Assembly: GCA_021397835.1 (NCBI GenBank)
Contig: JAJFZO010000344.1
Span: forward strand, 6,386,001-6,450,000
Source: Moringa oleifera
Lineage: Eukaryota > Streptophyta > Magnoliopsida > Brassicales > Moringaceae
Reading direction: 5' to 3'
Length of the DNA: 64,000 bases
Shown here: positions 23,603 through 36,103 of the stretch, piece after piece
Numbering within the stretch: position 1 is the stretch's first letter
Layout: the number at the start of each line of letters is the position of its first letter
Translations under genes and position numbers: made by a program
Notes under the pieces: model-generated
The model's database searches: none
What the model was told of the DNA's origin: nothing
Seen by the model: only the letters and a program-made list of their open reading frames with translations

Positions 23603-26600
23603 ATGCACGGACCCCGCAAAAGAAAGGAGCAGCTTCAACTGCGTGCTCAGTCCAAAAGATCAGCCAACAAAACCGCCATTGGCATCGACCATGTCGTCAC
23701 CCTCAACACTGAAGAGCCTTATCCGGCTCACGCTAGACCTACTCCTGAAGAGTGTCGAGCCATAAGGGATTCTCTCTTGTCTATCCACGGTTTCCCTCTT
23801 GAATTCGCCAAGTACCGTAGGCAAAGATTAAAATCACTCTCGCTTGAAGGTGAACACAATGAATGTCCTTCTGAGACCAATTGTGGTTCCCTCGACGTCG
23901 TGGAATCGGAGCCGTCGGCTGGAGAGGAGGAGAGTGTTCTCGATGGGTTAGTGAAAACTGTGCTCTCGCAGAACACCACTGAGGCTAATTCTCAAAAGGC
24001 TTTCGCTTCTCTGAAGGCTGCTTTCCCTACTTGGGAGAATGTAGGATTTTCTGTCTTTGTTCTGCTCTACTTTTTCTTTAATGTGTTTTGACACTCTTTC
24101 AGTTAATGTCGGCTTTGTGAGTTCTAATGAACTCGGTCTGTAGGATGTGGTTTTTGCTGCCTTGTCTTATTTCTGTTGATTTGTTTTGTTTTTTGGCTTA
24201 ATGCCTGAGGATGAATTATAAAATTGATTTCTTTTTATTTAAAAAAAAAAGAAGGAAAAAAAAAAAAAGCTTCTGAGTTGTTTGTTTTGATTGACTTACT
24301 CAAAGGTCACGGGCATCAACGAGTGGCTCACTTTGTCTAAAACTTCCGTGGCTAGGAATTAGTTATTGTTGCCTCTAGGTATGAGAGATCAATAGCAGCA
24401 GCGGTTTGATTTTCTTTCAAGGTTCTTGGACCTACATTTTTCTTTGGTTGTATTCTCTATGAAATATAATTAACTGACTTGTGTTTTGGCTTAATTAGTG
24501 CCTAAATGTGGACAATGTGGTGATACTTGAGTAGTATGAGTGGTAAATGTTTTTGTTTGTTCTAGGTTCTTGCTGCTGAACCAAAATCCTTAGAGAATGC
24601 CATAAGATGTGGAGGTTTGGCCCCAACTAAGGCTTCATGTATCAAAAACATACTAAGCTGCTTGCTTGGGAAAAAAGGCAAATTATGCTTGGAGTACTTG
24701 CGAGATTTGTCGGTCGATGAAATTAAGGCTGAGCTTTCACATTTTAAAGGAATTGGTCCAAAAACGGTATCTTTTGATTTTTATCCAGGTTCATTTTATG
24801 TACACTTGTGGATATATTGTTAATGTAATGCTCATTGAAAAAATAGACATGATTCCTTTCCCTTTAAAAAGCAATATGGTTGGTGGTTCTTTCATGATCT
24901 CATGTTAATTCTTAAATTGTCATTAGTGGTTAAATTCAATGATTTTGAGCTGCTACTAATTTTTCCGGTTTGTTGTGTTTTTGTGATGTTCACATTGGTT
25001 AACATAATACATGCATGTGCCATGAAAATGAGTCTGTTACACATATGGTTCTTCCTGGAGACTAACTGTCCATATTAAGTCAAACTGCCTTTCTGAAGTT
25101 GAACAGTTTGAACTGTGCGTATATGTGATTGGGTAGTTATTGTGTTCCCACTTATAATTATGTTTGTCTTGTCATTTTCCCTTCAAATCAGCTAAACCCC
25201 CTTTAGCCAGTCATTTTCAAGAGTCCCCACTAGGGTCTTACTTGAACATTCTGCCAGGTTTTTAAATAAGTAATGTAGGTGATAATATGATGCTGAGGAT
25301 GGTTACTCTTGGAGCTCTTCTTTTTTCTATGCTTAACTTCAGGGAGCATGCTCACATTGTTATTTCCACAATTGAATCATTTTAGTTTTCTACCTCTGAA
25401 TTGGGTTTTATTAGACCTTGTGCGACTCATATCTGTTTATTATTCCATTTGTGATCACATTTGTGAAGAGGATAGATTCCTCATCAATATAAGGGTCTTG
25501 GCAGCATGTCTAATTTTTTCCTGAGAACTTTGCAGTTGTGCTGCTTTTGTTTTCTTGCTCTGAGATGTCAGTTACTCTCAGTCATCCTTCTATGACAGGA
25601 TACCTGTGCTGGATTTTCCACGTCTGCTTTTATGGTTAACCTTGGGTACCCCTCTCTTCTTCCTCCGCCCTTTATTCTTTCTATTGATCTGGGAGAAAAG
25701 ATTAGAAGTCTTGCAAAACAATTCATCAGTGGAACCATAACAATCATATGCCCAAGTGCAGGGTTTGAAGCTCTTTTGACACACCTTGCAGTAGGGATAT
25801 TAGTCTATAGTCTTGACAAATGGCCCACCTTCATGCATTAGCTCAAGCTCTCTCTCCCCCTTGTAAGAGCATTATGCAAGGTGTTGTGTCAACTTATATT
25901 ATGTTTATCTTATGGAGCTCCAAGATAAACTTTATATGACAGTATTGGTCAAGCTGTCTGGCTATGAAGTTATCTAGAATAAGGTAGTCTCATGGTGTAT
26001 CTTGTTCTAGTCAAACAGCTTATGTCGTTGCTCACTTAATGGTTTAGTAGGAACTTTCTGCATTAAATGCCTGATATCTAGATGAAATATTTTTCCACTA
26101 TGGAATTATTAAATAATTCCTGAGTTTTCTCTACTTTTAGGAATTCATCAGTGCTGCAATAAATTTCATGCAATCTCTATGCTTCTCCATGAGAAAATAT
26201 CAAAAATACCGGGCAGTTAATGATTACCTTCTCAGATTTCTCCCTTAAGCTGTTTATAAAAGCTTGTAACCACACCTAGATCTCAAAAAAAGGCAAAGAG
26301 GTGTTTGTGTCATTTTTAGTTCCAACTTTCCAAAGGCATACCTTTTTATTGCCATCTTTAGATGCTGGGAATTCCTGTCCTACTGAATCTGACTTCGTCA
26401 ACTTTGCATGGGTCTTGGTCATCTGATGGTAGGAGTGATGTTCTAATTGTGTCTTTCATTAATACCATTTCCATGACTTAAGATGATACTTATGTCACCA
26501 ACAAAAATAGCTATCAGGATCTACTGTTGAGTATTTTTTATTATTGTTCCTCTGATATTCAACTTGTATGCATATGGGACTTTGTATAACTGTTCAATGT

Positions 26601-27131
26601 AAATTGAAAAGTAAAAGAAGAAAGAGAGAAACAAAATCATCAGATCAAGCCCTTCAATATGATTTGTTTGTTCATTGTGACTATTATGTTTAAGCTTTTA
26701 CCTAAATATTTGATCTATTTGCTTTGCAACTTGTAACTGTTATATGGTTGACAGGTGGCTTGTGTTTTGATGTTCCATCTTCAGCGAGATGATTTCCCGG
26801 TGGACACACATGTGAGTCTTCTATGGTTAAATTGATTCAAACGATCAATTTATTAATCTCAAACATTATGCAGGTGTTTGAGATTGCAAAGGCCATTCAT
26901 TGGGTTCCAGCTGCAGCAGACCGCAATAAGACGTACCTTCATCTCAACCAAAGGATCCCAAATGAACTTAAATTTGATCTGAATTGTCTTCTCTTTACCC
27001 ATGGTAAGCTCTGCCGTAAATGCACCAAGAAAGGGTCTAACCAGAAAGGGAAGGCAAATTCTCAGAATATCTGTCCTCTACTAGATTATCATAAGAAATC
27101 TGATGAGAATTTAACTAGCAAAGGAAGTTAA
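23603..27131 (+). CDS. HhH-GPD base-excision DNA glycosylase (At3g47830-like)
   Basis: Four exons (23603-24040, 24566-24766, 26755-26811, 26874-27131) give 317 residues. The helix-hairpin-helix reads HFKGIGPKT, with catalytic Lys about K212. The acidic residue follows in FPVDTH (D230), 18 residues later as in endonuclease III, which predicts combined glycosylase and lyase chemistry. Four cysteines follow (C270, C279, C282, C299) and may bind a [4Fe-4S] cluster, though the spacing (X8, X2, X16) is wider than the bacterial X6-X2-X5. The basic N-terminus (HGPRKRKEQLQLRAQSKR) could send it to nucleus or organelle. It is far smaller than the DEMETER/ROS1 5-methylcytosine glycosylases and lacks their extra domains. 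Its substrate cannot be told from sequence. Intron 3 is about 2 kb. Confidence 0.9.
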
Positions 27132-28180
27132 TGATATTGATCAACTGCTTGAATGGATCTTTTTCTATTTTTTTCCTATTATTCCTTTTCTTCTCCTAAA
27201 GGAAGCACTGAGTTCTCTTTCTAAATGTATGTAGAAGATTTTAGATTGTGGATCAGAATATGGAATTCTAAAGTATTTGCCCAAGAACCAGTTCTTGATA
27301 TGTGATATGAAAGAGCAACATTACTTTGCATACACCATAATGCATTAATATAAACAAAAGGAGAGGTGATAAAACCTTACAATGTTACCAGCGCATATCT
27401 GATAGTTTCTAGCTATGCCAAAAGGTGTCAAAGTGCAGTGATCAATAGATAATTAAATTATTGTTGCTAAAAACTTAGCTGTAGATATATTTTTAAGAAT
27501 TGGATTTTCTTGGTGTTGTACTAAGGTCTTTCTGGTTCTTTTTATTGGTAGATATGCTTACATTATTCTCCACTTGTGTCATTACTTTCATTTTGTTAGT
27601 ATCTTTTGTTTTAAATACTTTTAAGGCCACAGGGAATTGATATGGAAAAGGCAATTAGTAGGAAGCAGGATTGATACTACTGAAGGATTAACATTAAATG
27701 GGTAATGTGTGTGCATATGCATGTGAATGTTGGCTGGTGTATATGTGCAGTAGGAAACTAGTTTCAAAGTTAGTGCTGTCCTAGTTAGCATCCTTTTTGA
27801 CATGAGAAGTTCCATTTAATATTTATCACTCGTCTCTTTAGTTATCATGTAGGCAATTCTTAATGCTCAAGTTGTTCCCCTAACAGCTTGCCAAAGCCAT
27901 ATACTGCTCATGGACATAAATCTTTTATGGAGAATAGTACCAACATCTCCTTAGTATGGAATACTTGTTTCCATATATGCAGCAATATGTGAAAGTCCCT
28001 TCTTGTTATGCATAATAGGTCAATGATATGATGTTCTTCATTCCCATTGTTACTCTCCCTTCTCGCTTCGTTTGATACTTGTACGCTGTTTATATCTAAA
28101 TTTTTGGTTTTAGCGTCAAACAAAATAACTTGATATCTTATGAATAGAAGTAAATATGTTTAGTAGATAACCCAGATGCT
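27132..28180. other. Intergenic, no gene seen
   Basis: Presumed glycosylase 3' UTR, then AT-rich DNA with no coding signal on either strand. Confidence 0.45.
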
Positions 28181-28405
28181 TCATTTGAGATTGAGTAAAA
28201 TATAGGTACTAGAAGTTCCTGCTGCTTGTAGCCTTATTCTTGCTTTCGGGAGTCATTTGAGATTGAGTAAAATATAGATACTAGAAGAAGTTCCTGCTGC
28301 TTGTAGCCTTATTCTTGCTTTCAGGAGTCATTTGAGATTGAGTAAAATATAGATACTAGAAGAAGTTCCTGCTGCTTGTAGCCTTATTCTTGCTTTCAGG
28401 AGTCA
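28181..28405. repeat. Three-copy tandem repeat, about 75-bp unit
   Basis: Three head-to-tail copies start at 28181, 28253 and 28328, each opening TCATTTGAGATTGAGTAAAA. The first unit lacks one AAG triplet (72 bp against 75). Copies two and three are almost identical, so the array is recent. Confidence 0.9.
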
Positions 28406-30210
28406 CTATTAAATATCAACAGCTTCATTTACATGGAGGCAAAGCTACTGCAGTTATTCAGCTTCTAGGTAAGTCCCTACTTCAAGGTTGGGGAGTTTTT
28501 TTTTGAAAGGATATGATCATGCAAACAGAAGGGGATAGTCTTTTTGACAAATTTTTGTTGAAGATGGAGAGTGGCTTTGAAGGGAAAAGTTCAACATGGA
28601 AACCAGAGCCAAAGAAGTATAACTGATAGTTTTGCCGCAAAGGAGTTTATGAACTCAATTAGATTACTGGAATGCCCATAAGGGCAGGTTGAACAGTTAG
28701 ATGGTTCCATTCAAGCTTATCATTACACCTGAGTTGACGGATCCTCTCATCCTTGGCTATAATCTGTAATTGTGGTTTGGCACGATTCTCAGAAAATCTG
28801 CTGGTCAAACTCGCTATTGTTATGAACAACACACCTGATGCAGCAGACCATTCATCTTCAAGAAATCTCCATCCAATTTTTCAGAAGACTTTACAAGTTT
28901 AGATGTTCAATCACAGCTTGCTTCACAACCAGTTTTCTGCTGCTCTTTTAGAACTGAATGGGGTAGAGTTGGAAAGATGTAAAGAAATTGTTGTACCCCA
29001 TAGCACTTCCATGAAGAACTTCTGGAAAACTGTGACATATTGTCCATGATTCGTGAACTGAACAGGTAACAATCAAATGGTTGTATGTTGAATAGAACAG
29101 ACAGGGCCAATCATTCATGAAGTTGGGGACCTTGGTGCTCTATGCTTTCTTCTGTCTAGCATGTTCTGCAGTCCAGGGTTCATCAAGCCAAGGTTCCGTC
29201 AGAATCAAAAGATTTTCCTTTCATGAGCATGCAAGTTGTTTTGCAGATTTTGCTCCCTATATAATGCTATTGTATCATGCAGTCAGCTTAAGTAGGCCAT
29301 TTATTCCCTGTACAGTGGATTACCATTAAACACTATACTTTCATTCTCACTTTCTCAGTAATTTTCAGCCCACAAATTCTCAATCACATGAGAGGAAGAA
29401 CATCAAGTCAACCCTGTGAGTTTTCAAAGTGAACATAGTCTTAACTTCATTTGCGACTCCTACAAAATCTATTTTCTTACATGTTACGTATTTGAAATTT
29501 TAAGAATAACATTCACGGATCAAAATTTTTTGTCAAGCTGATTTTTGTTGATTCTTTGATCTTTTCATCCTTTGTTAAAAGATATTAACAATATCAAAAA
29601 TCAGTCGATGAGATAACAAGGGTTCAACTATCATAACAACAGAAAGGAATTTTTTTAAGAAAAAAAGTCAATATAAAACGCTTAAAAGTAAAATGGGGTT
29701 TCTCCAACTTTATTGATAAAACTGGTTCTGAATTGAGGATGTGTTGGCCTGAATAGGAGGGGATCGCAACAGACCCCGCTTTCTTTCTTTCTTTCATAGA
29801 GCAACGACCTTCTTCCTTAAGGTTCCCATAAAGAGCAACATTTGACCTTTATTGGCAATAACAAAAGTATCTTATCAGCTCATCATATGATGACTCCACC
29901 AAAAAAGCTGATTGGTTGTTAACTTGTATGATGCACTGTGATTGGTCGCTTGCAGTACAGGAGCTCAAAAATAAGTTATTTCTTTTTTTTTATTATTTTT
30001 TTAAACTTTGGAGTGAATACGAAGCTGCGTCTACGCAGCGTACTTCCTCTGTTCTCATCTTCTCCCAGTGTCCAGCAGATCTGCACTCAACTGGTGTCCT
30101 TTCTCTACTTAGCCCATACTCAAATTTTTCTCATTTTCTCTCTTCTTGCTAAACGACCTCACAGTTTGCACTTCTCTTTCTCTTTGAAATTGAATTCTGG
30201 AAAACAAATC
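28406..30210. other. Intergenic, then mannosidase promoter and 5' UTR
   Basis: No gene was recognised at 28.4-29.7 kb; short frames there have no family features. From about 29890 the sequence looks like promoter and leader of the mannosidase gene, with a pyrimidine-rich stretch at 30040-30190 just upstream of its ATG. The reading frame is open back to 29938, but the upstream part is low-complexity. Confidence 0.45.
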
Positions 30211-33200
30211 ATGCTTCCTCGTAATTCTCGGATATGGGTTCTCGTGTTCCTCGTGATAAGTTCAACCTTCTCGAACCTGTCCATGTCCCGGCTTGATTCT
30301 CATTGGGCAGCTAAAAAGAGGCACATGAGAGAGAAAGTTCGAGAGATGTAAGCAACAATGTTGTAGTGACTCCTGCTTGATACTATGCTTTCAATTGCAA
30401 TATTATTAGATTTTCTTTTCTCGTTTTTCTTAACGGGTATTGATTTCTGATGTTAATGGAGCATTGGTAGCATATTATTTTGGTGATCAATTTGAGTTTT
30501 TGGTGGGAATTGTGTGAAGGTAGCAAGGTTGCTAGGCTTGCTATTGGGTTTCTTTTAATTTGAAATTCTCTGCCTTTTTTTTTTTTTGAAAATTGTGTTT
30601 ATATTGGATTGTGGCCGATGAATTTGTTCACAGTTCATTGTGAATTTTAACACTGCCGTGGATAGTATTGGTTCGCTTTTAGGATCAGTATCCCTATTTG
30701 ATTCACCAAGAAGCCTGAAGTGTAATTTCTAGATGTAGATTGTTCACATAGAGCCTAAATCGGATTAAGCCAGTGCAATGAACCTGCTATAACTTAGCAG
30801 GTAACATCAGGGAGGGCAAAACATTTGTCCGAAGCAGTTATTATCACCAATTAGAACTGACATTTTTTTGGTTGCTCATGGTTCCCTCTGATGACATATA
30901 ATGCCATTATCTGACTGTCTCACTTTGTCTTCCAATAGAATTGTGGGGTGGAAAACAAAATGAAATAGCCAAACGATCTGATTGGAATTTTATACATTCT
31001 GAATTATGAATCTGATTGCTGTCTATGGCAGCAGGCAGAAGATCCTGCTTCATTTCATGTCTTCTCTTCCTTTTTTGCAGGTTCTACCATGCATATGAAA
31101 ACTACATGACCCATGCATTTCCCGTCAGTTTGTCTCCTTCTCTGATCATATTAGTTTTGTATGTTTTTTTAGTTGGATAATAATTCTGATAAAATGAATT
31201 CTACTCCATTGTTTTGCAGCATGATGAGCTAAAGCCTGTTACAAAAAGCTTCACTGACTCCCTAATCGAGCTTGGAAATCTGAGGGTAACGAGTTATCAG
31301 TTGAGAACAACAATGATCAACTGAAAACAAAAATATTAATCTGTTCTCTGATTGACAGCTTGAACACTTACCGCAAGACTACAATGGATCTGCCCTCACA
31401 CTCATTGAATCATTGTCCACGTATGTTATGTTACTTAAACAAAAAATTGATTTATATATGGTGAAGTTCTAGTTGCATATGTAGTTCATCCTCCTATGTT
31501 TACACTGATCTTATGGTTCTTTTTCCTTTGGTGCTTTCTGAATGTCATTTAAAAGTTATACTATTCGCCATTCTGATAGAGCTCTCTTTCTCCTCCCCCC
31601 TACCCTCCTGGACAGCCTTGTTATCTTGGGTAACAACACTGAATTCAAACGAGCTGTTCTTTGGCTTTCTGAAAATTTAACATTCAATGTGGATGCAAGG
31701 GTGAATCTTTTTGAGGTACAAAACAGTGCCTGGATAGATTGAGTTGTGTTGATTTCAAGTTTAGTTTTACGAGTTTTGATTATACTTTAGATTTAATGAG
31801 GCTAGTAATTTTTGTGCAAAAAAAAAAAAAATTATATTGAGGCTGGAGACTCTAGTTTTAGTTTCAGGTAACTCAGGCTTTGATGCTTATTTTGCAGAAG
31901 TACTGTTTGAAGTTTCTAATGGTGTTCTCTCTTGATTTCTGTTCTGTAGTGCAACATAAGAGTACTTGGAGGACTTATTTCTGCCCATATTCTTGCAACC
32001 GATTCTACAAACAGGTTGGTTAAAGGATCTTACAAGAATCAGCTGCTTACACTAGCTGAAGACTTGGGGAGGCGCTTCCTTCCAGCATTTGATACACCTA
32101 CAGGCTTACCATATGCATGGATTAACTTAAAGGTACTGCATTACACGCTTACTCAACGATAAGGTTCTCTTGCTGAAATTTTTCTTATTATTTTCTTGAG
32201 AAGTATGCATTATGTTCTCTCAATTTCATTTGTGAGCGGCATATACAACTCCTCGTTAATGTAAATTTCTATGGACAGCATGGAGTGATTGAGCAGGAGA
32301 CAACTGAAACAAGCACGTCAGGATGTGGTATGGAACTCGTTTAGCACAAATTAACATGATGGCATCACAAAAAGTACTTCCCTGAAATTGTTGAATGTCT
32401 GAGTTCAGGTTCTCTAATTCTCGAAATGGGGGCATTATCACAACTTACTGGTGATCCTAGATATGAATCTGCTGCTTTACGTGCGCTCCGTAAGCTGTGG
32501 AGCATGCGCAGTTCTTTAAACCTAATGGGTACAACACTAAATGTAATAACTGGGGAATGGATCGAGTATTCTTCTGGTATAGGGGCTGGTATGTGCTCTT
32601 CAGTCCTGACATCCTTTTCCGCAGCTCTTAAGATTGCTCAAGTATATCATCTTTGTTCTGTTGCATGCATTTTATTGAATCTTCTCATCTCTGCTTTATA
32701 ATCATAATGTTTTTAATGCTAAATTGCCTGTGTGTTCTTTAAGGGGTTGATTCCTTCTATGAATATCTCTACAAGGCTCACATTCTTTTCGGAAAGGAAG
32801 ACTATTGGAGAATGTTCCGTTCTGCATATCTTGCGGCGCAGAGATATTTCAGACATGGTTCCTGGTAACGCCCCAATTACTTCAACTTACACCCAGATTT
32901 TAGATTGGTAAGGGATGGGTTATTAACTCCAATTATGTTTTCATTTTCTAAATTTAGGTACCATGATGCTGATATGAGGACCGGAAAAGCAACTTATTGG
33001 CAGCTTACAAGTCTTCAAGCATTTTGGCCTGGTCTGCAGGCAAGTAACTGAAGTCATTGAAATACTGCTAAACTGTACAACACCGCCGAAGGAAAGATCA
33101 TCTGATATTTTTTCATTTGAGTCTTATAATTAGGTTCTTGTTGGCGATATTGCAGCTGCTAATTCATCACACCGTGAGTTTTTCCATGTTTGGGAGAAGT

Positions 33201-34328
33201 TTGGGGTACTACCCGAAAGGTATCAAGCCTTTGAAGTTGATGAGCTCATCATAAGCTCTTCTTTTTGTATCTGTGATTGTTGTGTGTTCAGTTATTACGT
33301 TTTTTTACTGTGGGGAAGATGCCTGAATGACATATCTTCTCAGGTATCTGTTAGATCATCAAATGTTACATCCTACAGAGAAGTATTATCCTTTACGGCC
33401 TGAATTGGCAGAGTCCACTTTCTACTTGTATCAAGCAACCAAAGGTCTTGCAATCTTCTTTACCAATTATATTTGTTAGAAATGTCATACTCATTTGAAA
33501 ATTTTAGTGAAGTTCTTCAAGTGGGTCTTCTACAGAATTTGATTTTTCTCCATCTGTTCTAAGTTTTTGCATCTTTTATTTGATTGCCACATTTTTCATG
33601 TTCTCAGATCCTTGGTATATAGAAGTGGGTGAATCAATTGTTAATTCCCTTAATTTATACACCAAAGTAGAAGGAGGATTCGCAAGCATCAGAGATGTTA
33701 CAACCATGAAATTGGAAGATCATCAGCATAGCTTCTTCCTTGCTGAAACGTAAGACTTCTTCTCTTTGATGTTTCTTCCTTGTGTCATTCTGGTTGCTGA
33801 GACTGGAAATCAATCTCTGTTGGATCTTGCTTATTTTTGCAGGTGCAAGTACTTATATCTTCTCTTTGATGATTCATTCTTGGCTAACCAGAACTATGTA
33901 TTCACAACAGAGGGCCACCCACTTCCTGTTCTAAGTTCTTGGCATGAGAGGCTGCCAGATACTTACATCCCGGCTAACTGGAGTTTCATCAAGGTGTTTC
34001 TACATCTTGGCAGACACCCCTTTTGTCCGCATTGAAAGTATGCTTCCTCATTCATTAAAATGTTCCTAAGACTAATTAGAGAAGCTTTGATCTTATGCAG
34101 AGTGAGATGCAGACAAGACAAGCAAGTGCAATGTCTCTGCAAGTATGTCCCGCTACAACTCTGAATCCTGGACATGGTGGGCAAGTCATCCAGAGTGCCT
34201 GCCACATTCCTGATGCCCGGAGTGACCACAGGTGTTTCCAGGATGAAGATTGTGGAGTTGATTCGACCAGTTGCAGACGGAGATCATGCAGCATAGCTGG
34301 TTACTGTGGGGTCTGGTTGTTTGTATAA
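30211..34328 (+). CDS. MNS5-like: EDEM-type alpha-1,2-mannosidase, GH47 (MNS5-like)
   Basis: Fifteen exons give 576 residues: 30211-30347, 31081-31123, 31220-31285, 31359-31420, 31616-31715, 31950-32132, 32279-32327, 32409-32588, 32744-32864, 32958-33039, 33134-33219, 33344-33444, 33608-33749, 33843-33993, 34101-34328. A hydrophobic stretch (about residues 8-25) is a signal peptide or anchor into the ER. GH47 landmarks are in order: REMFYHAYENYMTHAFP, LFECNIRVLGGLISAH, GVIEQETTETSTSGCGSLI, GAGVDSFYEYLYKAH, LRPELAESTFYLYQAT and FTTEGHPLP. The conserved acidic residues and the Ca-binding Thr are present. A Cys-rich tail (CHIPDARSDHRCF to GYCGVWL) ends the protein. The family trims mannose from misfolded glycoproteins for ER-associated degradation. 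The length fits MNS5 better than MNS4 (from memory). The intron at 33040-33133 begins GC; frame requires it. Confidence 0.92.
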
Positions 34329-34785
34329 ATATGGCAGACAAATATAGCAGGTTAATTAGCTTTGATGAAGAGAAAAAAAAAAATTACAGAAAATCTCAGT
34401 TCTACAGGAGAATTGCTCTGAAAGGAAATGTCTCAACAGGTTGTAAACTAACAGAGTGGTTAATTGGAATAGAGAGGAGAAAGGATAGAAATATACATGA
34501 AATTCTTTACAGTAATGCAAGTTTCATCTGTTTTCTTGGCTCATCTTTGATTATCTATCTGATTCATGAACTAGGATTATTCAGTTATATGATTTTTGCC
34601 GATTTTTTAAAATTAATAATTGTAATTTGGTATAATTATTGAAAAAAAACCTTAAAATTTATTAAATGAGGTCACAAATGGTCCTCTCAACGGCTCTGGC
34701 TCCATTTCTAGTAATATGCCTATATTCAACTTAAGTAAATTAACAAATCATTTATTTTAAAAAATTATTAGAAAGTGAAAATGGG
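34329..34785. other. Mannosidase 3' flank
   Basis: Presumed 3' UTR followed by AT-rich sequence. A short open frame (34271-34642) overlaps the gene's last exon and has no family likeness. Confidence 0.4.
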
Positions 34786-35075
34786 TTACAGGTAAGCAAC
34801 GCTGGAGTGATTGAGAGCGCAGTGGCAGTTCGAGGCAGGTGTCGGAGTGTGTGTGTGTGCTGTCCATCGAAGCTCCAGCTGGACCACTCATTACCATCGA
34901 ACCAATCGCAGTAAGCTGATACCTGATGGGGCACGGACTAGCCAAGTGGTTCGGCACCTCAGGTCCCAATTTCCGATGACAGCTGGGCCCCATCTCCCAC
35001 CCACTTCGCCTTTTGATTTTGTCGTCCAGCTCCACTCCTGGACTGGACCCATCTGGCTCGTCGCCCAATGTCTTA
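34786..35075. other. GC-rich island in AT-rich DNA
   Basis: About 290 bases are markedly GC-richer than either side, with a short GT microsatellite (about 34849-34860), CCAAT-like and GGGCCC motifs (about 34984-34989). Both strands hold open frames of about 100 codons, but neither resembles a known protein and CpG/GC content alone could explain them. It may be a stranded promoter or exon fragment. Confidence 0.35.
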
Positions 35076-35159
35076 CTTATATTACCAGCCTTTTTATTCC
35101 TTCACTCTCGAGAATCGAACTCCTATATTTTCTTTTAATTTCAAAATACAAAATTAAGT

Positions 35160-35560
35160 TATTAATTTATATATAAATTTAAATAAATATCACTTAAATT
35201 ATAAAAAATTATAATTTAAATTATTATAAAAATTAGATATATTTTATTATTAAAATATTTTAAAAATAAATCCAACAATTTTGATAATTCATTTTGAATT
35301 AATATCTTAGTTTTGAATACTTTTTATTTAATAAATTATTTATTATAAATTTTTAAAATTCTAATAATAATTTTTTAAAAAAATTTTAAAATTTTTTATA
35401 ATGGTAATTTAAATATTTTATAATATAAGATCTTCAAGTTAAATATTATTAATTTTAAAAATTTTAATCAAATTTAATTTAGTTTAGATCGATATATTAA
35501 AATTTATTTAAATAAGTTTTAAAATTTAAAGTAAAAATTATAAAAATATTTTTATTAATT
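35160..35560. repeat. AT-rich dispersed repeat family copy
   Basis: Starts near AAATAAATATCACTTAAATT (about 35181-35200), which resembles the family terminus, and ends in TTTAAAATTTAAAG-like sequence. The interior shows the same drift of A/T phrases as the copies at 48.9 kb. Confidence 0.4.
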
Positions 35561-36103
35561 TAAAATAATATTTATTTTATAAATTCTTAACCACTAAAAT
35601 GATATATTATTTATGATTATTTATTTTATTTTGTATATTAATTTTAGAAAAACATTCATTTTTAAAATATATCAAAAACAGATATTTTAATTATTTAAAT
35701 TTTATTTATTTATGAGATGGTTCAGCTGGGTGACAGTATAGGCTGGCAGCCATTAGTAGGCTCATTAAATTGCACAACTAAAGCTACCGTACCAAATCAG
35801 TACCAACCCTGTCCTTTTGGTCAACAAGGGTATTAACACGTCCTCATTCTTCTGCTTAGCTGTCTTATTATGAATTTTTTCATTTAAAGCCTTAATTACT
35901 GCAGTGAAATATCATTGGCACCACTTCTCAGTTCCGAGTCAGCTCTCCCCTTTCAGTTTATCCATTTGAAAGAGGGCAGGTTTGGGTGGTAATTACAATC
36001 AATTTATATGACTAGTTTCGTAAATTTATGGGAAACGAGACCTCTATAAAACGCGTGCGAATTCCACCTCATCCGTCGTAGTTCTCGCTCAGTGTTAGCA
36101 GCC
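35561..36103 (+). promoter_or_regulatory. GASA gene promoter
   Basis: From about 35715 the DNA is less AT-rich. A TATA box (TATAAAA, 36045-36051) lies 53 bases before the ATG at 36104, which implies a leader of only about 30 bases. Confidence 0.55.

Noticed and set aside
25632..25841. Possible extra exon in glycosylase intron 3
   Set aside because: Exons 2 and 3 join in frame across the catalytic hairpin as in the family, leaving no room for another exon.
34757..35068. 103-codon minus-strand frame in the GC-rich island
   Set aside because: No recognisable domain; an open frame is expected from the base composition.
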